Positions 1 through 5,011 of a stretch of DNA of 6,340 nucleotides are shown in pieces. This DNA comes from Clostridia bacterium. Lineage in GTDB: Bacteria > Bacillota > Clostridia > RUG12999. How positions within the stretch are numbered: the stretch's first letter is position 1; every line of letters starts with the position of its first letter. The position numbers and the translations under genes were made by a program. The notes under the pieces are model-generated. The model had not been told where the DNA came from, searched no databases, and worked only from the letters and a program-made list of their open reading frames with translations. The stretch lies in contig JAFVVU010000249.1 of assembly GCA_017502065.1 (NCBI GenBank), positions 1 through 6,340 of the forward strand, read 5' to 3'.

Positions 1-656
1 CGAAGCTCGTCATTCGGTGCATGCAGGCTTATCGCAAGATTACACGTGGTTTTTCGGTCTGCATATTCAAGAATTCTCGGCACAATACCTGCGGTTGAAA
101 GTGTGATATGTCTTGCGGGGATGGAAATGCCTTGCTGATGCGACATGATATCCGTAAAATTTATGACGTTATCGTAATTGTCAAACGGCTCGCCGATACC
201 CATAAGAACCACGTGCGAAACGGGAATATCAAGAGTGTTACGAAGATATAAAACCTGCTGCACCATTTCGTGCACCTCAAGATTTCTCATCTTTTTCAGT
301 TTGCCGCTTTCACAGAATGCGCAGTCCATATTGCATCCTACCTGTGTGGAAACACAAACGCCGTTGCCGTATTCGTGTTTCATAAGCACGGTTTCGATCG
401 TATGACCGTCGGCAAGACGAAACAGATATTTGCAGGTGGTTTCGCTTTCGGATTTTGTTATAAGTTCAATCCCAGAAAATTCAAAATCCGCCGAAAGCCT
501 TGCTTTTACGGATTCGGCAAGCTCCGTTATATCAAAAAAAGAAGATATTTTATTTCTGTACAGACACTTGAAAACAATTTTTGCCTTTGCGGGATTTTCA
601 CCGGAAGCCCTAAAATAATCTTCAAGCATTCCGACTGTCTGATTATATATATTCAT
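1..656 (-). CDS. rlmN: RlmN/Cfr-family radical SAM 23S rRNA methyltransferase (C-terminus beyond window)
   Basis: Radical-SAM enzyme of the family that methylates C2 of A2503 in 23S rRNA (and, in RlmN, A37 of some tRNAs), acting in the cytosol. I translated the minus strand from the ATG at 656-654 and read 218 codons without a stop before the left edge; family members are about 340-380 aa, so roughly the last third is missing. The [4Fe-4S]/SAM motif CxxxCxxC is C108, C112, C115. C101, seven residues before it in CVSTQVGC, matches the conserved Cys118 of E. coli RlmN. Further family blocks are GIGEPFDNYDNV (residues 153-164), ARHITLSTAGIVP (181-193) and LAISLHAPNDE (207-217). The start is backed by AGAGGT (complement of 663-668) six bases upstream. 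The CESGKLKK stretch after the cluster resembles a second, clostridial RlmN-type group rather than the E. coli form. The second methyl-carrying Cys (E. coli Cys355) is off the window, and C2 versus C8 specificity cannot be settled from this part. Confidence 0.9.
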   Translation of the reverse strand, partial: MNIYNQTVGMLEDYFRASGENPAKAKIVFKCLYRNKISSFFDITELAESVKARLSADFEFSGIELITKSESETTCKYLFRLADGHTIETVLMKHEYGNGVCVSTQVGCNMDCAFCESGKLKKMRNLEVHEMVQQVLYLRNTLDIPVSHVVLMGIGEPFDNYDNVINFTDIMSHQQGISIPARHITLSTAGIVPRILEYADRKTTCNLAISLHAPNDEL

Positions 657-687
657 ATTTCTACCTCTGCATACTTTGTGTACCTTA

Positions 688-716
688 ATTATATATGAAA
701 ATATTCTTATTGTAAA
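688..716 (-). promoter_or_regulatory. sigma-A-type promoter for the rRNA methyltransferase gene
   Basis: On the minus strand a TTTACA -35 box (complement of 711-716) and a perfect TATAAT -10 box (complement of 688-693) are separated by 17 bp. The expected start is near 680, giving a leader of roughly 25 nt ahead of the ATG at 656. It is predicted from sequence only. Confidence 0.72.
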
Positions 717-727
717 GGATTATTGTA

Positions 728-756
728 TTGCAAATGCAGTAAAACGATGTTATAAT
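728..756 (+). promoter_or_regulatory. extended -10 promoter for the secreted isomerase gene
   Basis: A TTGCAA -35 box (728-733), a 17-bp spacer and TATAAT (751-756), with an extended -10 TG at 748-749, form a good sigma-A promoter. It lies back to back with the rRNA methyltransferase promoter; only 11 bp (717-727) separate the two -35 boxes, so polymerases may compete or one bound regulator could affect both. Confidence 0.75.
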
Positions 757-787
757 TAATACATAATTCATAAAAGGAGAAATCAAT

Positions 788-1852
788 ATGAAAAAACTTG
801 TTTCTTTTGTACTTGTAGCTATGCTTATGCTTTCAGTATCAGCCTTTACCGCACTTGCGGACGGCGAAATTTCCGTTGTTGTAAACGGCGAAAAGCTTGA
901 AATGGATGTTCCGCCTGCGGTATTTCCCGTATATGACGAAAACGGCGGTTATGTGGGCGACAGAACTATGGTGCCAATCCGTGCAATCAGCGAAAAACTG
1001 AACTGTGACGTCTACTGGGATGATGCGAATCACGGCATTACTCTTTACAGAAAAGATAATCTTTACATAATGTGGGAAGGGAAGGCAACGGCTTTCCATC
1101 TTGACGGAATCGGCCTTTCAAAAGGCTATACAATGGATGTTCCGCCGACTATAGTAAACGGGAGAACGCTTCTTCCTGTGCGTGCGGTTTCCGAAATTAT
1201 GGGCGCAAAGGTTGAGTGGATTGAAGAAACAAACACAGTTGATATAAAATATGACCTTGGCGAGCTTGAAGAAAACGCAGGAATTGCGGAACAGGTTAAT
1301 ATTTATCAGATGCTTCTGGTGCAGCAGTATAATGAATATGAAGCTCTTGTAAACGGTAGCATCGACGGAACAACAGGAAAATTTATTATGGAAGACGGCA
1401 GCGAAATAGAATTTGAGCTTTATCCGCAGTTTGCCCCTGCAACCTGTGAAAGATTTATAAGCTGCGCAAAATCGGGATTTTATGATAATAAGGTTTTCCA
1501 CCGTGTTATAAAGGATTTTGTAATTCAGGGCGGAGCTAAAACAAAAGATGGTCAGTGGGAGTCTTTTGCCAATGAAGGACTGTTTGGCGAATTTGTAATG
1601 AATGTATATTTCAATGTTTTGCCACATAAAAGAGGGACACTATCTTTTGCAAGAGGAGAAGAAAACAATAGCGCTACTCAGCAGTTCTTTATCTGCCATC
1701 AGGATGCAAAAAATCTGAACGGAAACTATGCGGCATTCGGAGTAGTAACTTCCGGAATGGACTTGATTGATAAAATTGCTTCTGCAGAAGTGGACGAAAA
1801 TGATGAACCGGTTTTACCGATTGTTATTAAACAGGTTATAATAAATGAATAA
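788..1852 (+). CDS. secreted cyclophilin-type peptidyl-prolyl isomerase with copper-amine-oxidase-N-like stalk repeats
   Basis: 354-aa exported protein predicted to catalyse cis-trans isomerisation of Xaa-Pro bonds outside the membrane, probably as a cell-surface folding factor. Residues 1-24 form a Sec signal peptide (KK, hydrophobic core, ALA before D25); there is no lipobox Cys. Residues about 27-155 carry two copies of the copper amine oxidase N-terminal (stalk-like) motif: RTMVPIRAISEKL followed by VYWDD (59-79), and RTLLPVRAVSEIM followed by VEWIE (126-146). Residues about 195-353 are a cyclophilin domain: FHRV (R239, matching catalytic Arg55 of human CypA), FVIQGG (F244, Q247), GTLSFAR (A288), QQFFI (F301) and LNGNYAAFG. 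CypA Trp121 and His126 correspond to N309 and Y314, so cyclosporin binding should be weak, as in many bacterial cyclophilins. AAAGGAG (773-779), eight bases upstream, supports the start. No terminator follows; the next promoter begins 3 bp after the stop. The stalk domain is not evidence of amine oxidase activity. Confidence 0.92.
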   Translation: MKKLVSFVLVAMLMLSVSAFTALADGEISVVVNGEKLEMDVPPAVFPVYDENGGYVGDRTMVPIRAISEKLNCDVYWDDANHGITLYRKDNLYIMWEGKATAFHLDGIGLSKGYTMDVPPTIVNGRTLLPVRAVSEIMGAKVEWIEETNTVDIKYDLGELEENAGIAEQVNIYQMLLVQQYNEYEALVNGSIDGTTGKFIMEDGSEIEFELYPQFAPATCERFISCAKSGFYDNKVFHRVIKDFVIQGGAKTKDGQWESFANEGLFGEFVMNVYFNVLPHKRGTLSFARGEENNSATQQFFICHQDAKNLNGNYAAFGVVTSGMDLIDKIASAEVDENDEPVLPIVIKQVIINE

Positions 1853-1855
1853 AAA

Positions 1856-1884
1856 TTGACATACCTTTTTAAATGTGGTATAAT
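1856..1884 (+). promoter_or_regulatory. perfect-consensus promoter for putP
   Basis: TTGACA (1856-1861), a 17-bp spacer and TATAAT (1879-1884) match the sigma-A consensus at all twelve positions, with an additional extended -10 TG at 1876-1877. The -35 starts 3 bp after the isomerase stop codon. The 15-mer at 1874-1888 (TGTGGTATAATATTT) recurs exactly at the OPT promoter (4951-4965). This promoter should be strong without an activator, and it argues that putP is transcribed independently of the gene upstream. Confidence 0.88.
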
Positions 1885-1903
1885 ATTTGCATATTTTGTT
1901 AAT

Positions 1904-1912
1904 GGGGGAAAG
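1904..1912 (+). promoter_or_regulatory. ribosome binding site that fixes the putP start
   Basis: GGGGGAAAG sits with the G run ending seven bases before the ATG at 1916. It departs from AGGAGG but can pair with the anti-Shine-Dalgarno through one G-U wobble. It decides the start: the open frame extends upstream to a TTG at 1856, but that TTG is part of the -35 box and lies upstream of the transcription start. Confidence 0.7.
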
Positions 1913-1915
1913 ATA

Positions 1916-3391
1916 ATGAAAATTCTTGCACTTACTCTTTACTTCGTTGCAATGATGTCAATCGGTGTATACTTCTTTGTAAAATCAAAGAGTGCAAACG
2001 GAGAAAAAGAATACTTTTTAGGCGGACGTTCAATGGGTCCGTGGGTAACAGCAATGAGCGCGCAGGCTTCCGATATGAGCGGCTGGCTCCTTATGGGTCT
2101 TCCGGGAAGTATCCTTGCGGCAGGTCTTGGTAAAGTTTGGATTGCAGTTGGTCTTGCAATAGGTACAGCACTTAACTGGATTATCCTTGCAAAAAGACTT
2201 AGAAAATTCTCTAAAGCAGCAAACGATTCAATAACACTTCCGCAGTACCTTTCAAACAGATTTGCAACAACAAATCCGGCACTTAAAATTATCTGCGCAG
2301 TAGTGTTTTTAATCAGCTTTACAATTTACGTTGCATCAGCTTTTAAAGCAGGACAGGGCGTGTTTACAAACGTTCTTCCGGGTGTTGATCCGCAGGCAGC
2401 TCTTCTCATTTTTGCTGCTATTGTACTGGTGTACACGTTCCTTGGCGGATTCAAAGCAGTTTGCTGGACAGACTTTTTCCAGGGACTTTTAATGCTTGTT
2501 GCACTTCTTGCAGTGCCGATTATCATTAAGTTTACACAGAATCTTGATCCGGCGGCATTAAACGTTCTTTATAACGGCTCCGGATTCAATACAAATCCGT
2601 TTGCGGCACCGCCGTCTGAAATTATTTCAGGTCTTGTTTGGGGGCTCGGATATTTCGGTATGCCGCACATCCTTGTAAGATTTATGAGTATTGAAAAACC
2701 GAGTATGATCAAAAAATCTGCAACAGTTTCAATTGTATGGGTTATCCTTACACTTGGCGCAGCAGCATTTATTGCTACATACGGCAGAATGATGGTTGGA
2801 ATGGGCACACTTGAAGTTGCAAGCCAGGAACTTGTTTTCATAGCAATTGTTAACAAATTCTTCCCGGCGTTTATTGCAGGTCTTCTTCTTTCTGCAATCA
2901 TTGCGGCATCAATGTCAACAGCCGATTCACAGCTTCTCGTTGCATCATCTTCATTCACAAGTGATATTTATAAACCTGTACTCAAGAAAAATGCATCCGA
3001 AAAGGAGCTTCTCTGGGTGGGAAGACTTGTTGTTGTTATCATTTCTGTAATTGCATACTTCATGGTTGCAAGCGGAAAATGCGGAACAATCATGGACATG
3101 GTTGAAAATGCATGGGGACTTTTCGGTGCGGCATTCGGACCGGTTGTAATCCTTTCACTGTTCTGGAAACGCTTCACATATCCGGGCGCAGTTGCAGGTA
3201 TTGTTGCAGGTGCGGTTGTTGATATCGTATGGCTTATCTGGATTAAAGCATCAACAGGAATTTATGAAATTCTTCCGGGCTTTGTTGCAGGCCTTGTTGT
3301 AGCAATCATTGTTACACTTATCTCTAAAAAACCGTCACAGGAAGTTGTTGCAATTTACGAAAAAGCAACAGATAATTCTATCGACGACTAA
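1916..3391 (+). CDS. putP: sodium/proline symporter (SSS family, PutP type)
   Basis: 491-aa membrane protein of the sodium:solute symporter family that imports L-proline with Na+. Its length is close to the 502 aa of E. coli PutP and it matches blocks along that protein: FLGGRSMGP (34-42), SAQASDMSGWLLMGLPG (48-64), TIYVAS (136-141), YTFLGGFKAV and WTDFFQG (173-190), WGLGYFGMPHILVRFM (242-257), AASMSTADSQLLV (330-342), WVGR (367-370), FGAAFGPVV (403-411) and YEILPGF (450-456). Residues matching the E. coli Na2 site are A51, M54, A331, S334 and T335; R38, D53 and S55 match the important Arg40, Asp55 and Ser57. Hydrophobic segments run throughout, as expected for 13 membrane helices; I did not delimit each. 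ACA encodes 21 of 23 Thr, unlike pepD and the isomerase gene. It has its own consensus promoter and a terminator 11 bases after the stop, so it is probably monocistronic. Proline is the family's usual substrate; a related solute remains possible. Confidence 0.93.
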   Translation: MKILALTLYFVAMMSIGVYFFVKSKSANGEKEYFLGGRSMGPWVTAMSAQASDMSGWLLMGLPGSILAAGLGKVWIAVGLAIGTALNWIILAKRLRKFSKAANDSITLPQYLSNRFATTNPALKIICAVVFLISFTIYVASAFKAGQGVFTNVLPGVDPQAALLIFAAIVLVYTFLGGFKAVCWTDFFQGLLMLVALLAVPIIIKFTQNLDPAALNVLYNGSGFNTNPFAAPPSEIISGLVWGLGYFGMPHILVRFMSIEKPSMIKKSATVSIVWVILTLGAAAFIATYGRMMVGMGTLEVASQELVFIAIVNKFFPAFIAGLLLSAIIAASMSTADSQLLVASSSFTSDIYKPVLKKNASEKELLWVGRLVVVIISVIAYFMVASGKCGTIMDMVENAWGLFGAAFGPVVILSLFWKRFTYPGAVAGIVAGAVVDIVWLIWIKASTGIYEILPGFVAGLVVAIIVTLISKKPSQEVVAIYEKATDNSIDD

Positions 3392-3402
3392 TTTTAAAAT
3401 AT

Positions 3403-3430
3403 AAAGAGCGGTCTTTACCGCTCTTTTTTT
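3403..3430 (+). terminator. intrinsic (rho-independent) terminator after putP
   Basis: AAAGAGCGGT (3403-3412) and ACCGCTCTTT (3417-3426) form a perfect 10-bp stem with a 4-base CTTT loop, and the T run continues to 3430. It begins 11 bases after the putP stop and ends 8 bases before the pepD -35 box, which insulates pepD from putP transcription. Confidence 0.93.
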
Positions 3431-3438
3431 ATCTTTAA

Positions 3439-3467
3439 TTGATTTTAAAGGGATTTTGTGGTATACT
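3439..3467 (+). promoter_or_regulatory. extended -10 promoter for pepD
   Basis: TTGATT (3439-3444), a 17-bp spacer and TATACT (3462-3467), preceded by the extended -10 TG at 3459-3460. It shares the TGTGGTATA core with the putP and OPT promoters but is further from consensus at both boxes, so it should be somewhat weaker. Confidence 0.78.
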
Positions 3468-3498
3468 ATCTAAGATATTATACTTTGGAGGAAATATT

Positions 3499-4929
3499 AT
3501 GGAAAATCTTAAACCTGAAAGGGTATTTAAATATTTTAGGGAAATCTGCGCTATTCCGCACGGTTCGGGGAATATGGAAAAAATCAGCGCCTACTGCGAG
3601 GGATTTGCAAAAGCAAACGGACTTGATTATATCCGTGACGATGTGAATAATGTTATCATTTATAAACCGGCATCAGCGGGATATGAAACTGCATCGCCCG
3701 TAATTTTACAGGGACATCTCGATATGGTGTGCCAGAAGGATGAGGGCGTAAATATTGATTTTGAAACAGACGGTCTTGACATATTCCTTGATGGGGATTA
3801 TTTGAAAGCAAAGGGGACAACTCTTGGTGCCGACAACGGAATTGCCGTTGCAATGATTATGGCAATTCTTGAAGATAAAACCATTTCACATCCGTCGATT
3901 GAAGCGGTGTTCACAATTGATGAGGAAATCGGACTTATCGGTGCGGGAAAACTGCAGTTTGATAAACTAAAAGGCAAACGGATGATAAATATGGACTCCG
4001 AAGAACAGGAAATTTTAACGGTGTCCTGCGCCGGCGGCAGTGATTTCCGTATGATACTTCCAATTAAAAGAACAAAGCGAAACGGCACAGAAGTTGAAAT
4101 TGCCGTAAAAGGACTTCTGGGCGGTCATTCGGGCGTTGAAATCGATAAAAACAGAGTAAATGCCAACATTCTTATGGGGCAGATTCTGCAGTATGCAAAA
4201 GAAAATTTTGATATAGACATAATAAGTGTGAACGGCGGCGATAAATCCAATGCAATTCCGAATGCATCAACTGCGCGTATTGTGGTGCAAAATCTGCAGG
4301 CGACAGAAAAAATAAAAGAATTTGCAACTACAAAAAAAGCGGAGCTTGCCGAAAGAGAACCGGATTTAATCTGTAATATTACGGCAGTAAACAGCGGCGA
4401 ATTTGAAGTTTTTGAAAAAGACCTTTGTGACAGGCTTGTATTTGCACTTTTCAACATACCGGACGGCGTTATGGAAATGAGCGCAGAAATAGAAGGGCTT
4501 GTTGAAACATCGCTCAATCTCGGCGTTTTAAACACGGGCGAAACCGGAATTGTTATGCACAGTGCTCTTCGCAGTAACAAAAAATCGGGGCTTGTTGAGC
4601 TTGAAAATAAAATGAAAGCTTTTGCATCAATGATAAATGCAGATGTTGAAACCTTCGGTCATTATCCACCGTGGGAATTTAAACCGGACTCAGCCCTGCA
4701 GGAGCTTTATAAAGAAAAATATAAAGAAAAATTCGGGGAATATCCGCTTGTTCGCGCAATACATGCAGGTCTTGAATGCGGTATGTTTGCCGAGGGTATT
4801 TCAGGCATCGACTGCATCTCGATAGGCCCTGAAATGCACGATGTTCATACAACCAAAGAACGCCTTTCGGTATCATCAGTGAAAAGTATGTATGAGCTTA
4901 TCATAAATGTACTGGCGGCTTTAAGATAA
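3499..4929 (+). CDS. pepD: cytosolic non-specific dipeptidase (Xaa-His dipeptidase type, peptidase family M20)
   Basis: 476-aa metallopeptidase, probably di-zinc, that hydrolyses dipeptides with broad specificity in the cytosol; PepD relatives are about 480-490 aa, so it is full length. Catalytic-domain landmarks are GHLDMV (H73 metal ligand, D75), GADNG (D112 bridging ligand), DEEIG (E142 general base, E143 ligand), NMDSEE (D166 ligand) and, near the C-terminus, GPEMHDVHTTKE (443-454), where H450 best fits the last metal ligand and H447 is the alternative. GGHSG (208-212) marks the lid/dimerisation domain, roughly residues 190-385, with H210 the His expected to reach the partner's active site. 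There is no signal peptide, consistent with a cytosolic site. GGAGG (3487-3491), seven bases before the ATG, fixes the start; the open frame upstream to a TTG at 3439 overlaps the promoter. Lying between a proline importer and a peptide importer, it plausibly processes imported peptides. No terminator separates it from the next gene. Confidence 0.93.
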   Translation: MENLKPERVFKYFREICAIPHGSGNMEKISAYCEGFAKANGLDYIRDDVNNVIIYKPASAGYETASPVILQGHLDMVCQKDEGVNIDFETDGLDIFLDGDYLKAKGTTLGADNGIAVAMIMAILEDKTISHPSIEAVFTIDEEIGLIGAGKLQFDKLKGKRMINMDSEEQEILTVSCAGGSDFRMILPIKRTKRNGTEVEIAVKGLLGGHSGVEIDKNRVNANILMGQILQYAKENFDIDIISVNGGDKSNAIPNASTARIVVQNLQATEKIKEFATTKKAELAEREPDLICNITAVNSGEFEVFEKDLCDRLVFALFNIPDGVMEMSAEIEGLVETSLNLGVLNTGETGIVMHSALRSNKKSGLVELENKMKAFASMINADVETFGHYPPWEFKPDSALQELYKEKYKEKFGEYPLVRAIHAGLECGMFAEGISGIDCISIGPEMHDVHTTKERLSVSSVKSMYELIINVLAALR

Positions 4930-4932
4930 TTG

Positions 4933-4961
4933 TTGCAATTTGAAAAATATTGTGGTATAAT
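4933..4961 (+). promoter_or_regulatory. extended -10 promoter for the OPT transporter gene
   Basis: TTGCAA (4933-4938), a 17-bp spacer and TATAAT (4956-4961), with extended -10 TG at 4953-4954. The -35 begins 3 bp after the pepD stop, the same spacing seen between the isomerase stop and the putP promoter. The 15-mer at 4951-4965 is identical to 1874-1888. The -35 hexamer equals that of the isomerase promoter at 728. Confidence 0.82.
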
Positions 4962-4979
4962 ATTTTGGATTGATTAAAC

Positions 4980-4996
4980 GCCGCGAAAGAAGCGGC
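4980..4996 (+). other. small GC-rich hairpin in the OPT leader
   Basis: GCCGC (4980-4984) and GCGGC (4992-4996) can form a 5-bp GC-only stem around a 7-base loop (GAAAGAA). It lies about 12 nt after the expected transcription start and ends 5 bases before the GGAGA ribosome binding site (5002-5006). No T run follows, so it is not an intrinsic terminator. It might stabilise the 5' end of the mRNA or modulate ribosome access; its function is unknown. Confidence 0.5.
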
Positions 4997-5011
4997 AGAA
5001 TGGAGAAAGTT

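Noticed and set aside
270..698. 142-codon open frame on the plus strand
   Set aside because: It runs antisense to the rRNA methyltransferase gene, lacks a convincing ribosome binding site, and its translation shows no recognisable family.
870..1252. Copper amine oxidase enzyme activity for the isomerase protein
   Set aside because: Only the non-catalytic N-terminal stalk-like repeats are present; there is no amine oxidase catalytic domain, and the rest is cyclophilin.
1118..1627. 169-codon open frame on the minus strand
   Set aside because: It is the antisense shadow of the cyclophilin gene, with low-complexity Phe/Ile/Asn-rich translation and no family resemblance.
1856..1915. N-terminal extension of putP by 20 codons to a TTG at 1856
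   Set aside because: The TTG is the first half of a perfect -35 box, upstream of the transcription start, and has no ribosome binding site. The ATG at 1916 gives the normal PutP N-terminus.
3439..3498. N-terminal extension of pepD by 20 codons to a TTG at 3439
   Set aside because: It overlaps the -35 and -10 boxes; the ATG at 3499 has GGAGG at good spacing and gives the usual M20 dipeptidase N-terminus.
4125..4580. 151-codon open frame on the minus strand inside pepD
   Set aside because: It is the antisense shadow of the pepD lid domain; the Ser-rich translation is typical of reverse-strand coding sequence.
4937..4951. Possible CodY operator over the OPT promoter
   Set aside because: Nutrient control would fit, but the best alignment to AATTTTCWGAAAATT has four mismatches out of fifteen, which is unconvincing in AT-rich promoter DNA.
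5000..5011. In-frame upstream ATG (5000) as start of the OPT gene
   Set aside because: No Shine-Dalgarno precedes it, and it overlaps the GGAGA site that serves the ATG at 5012.
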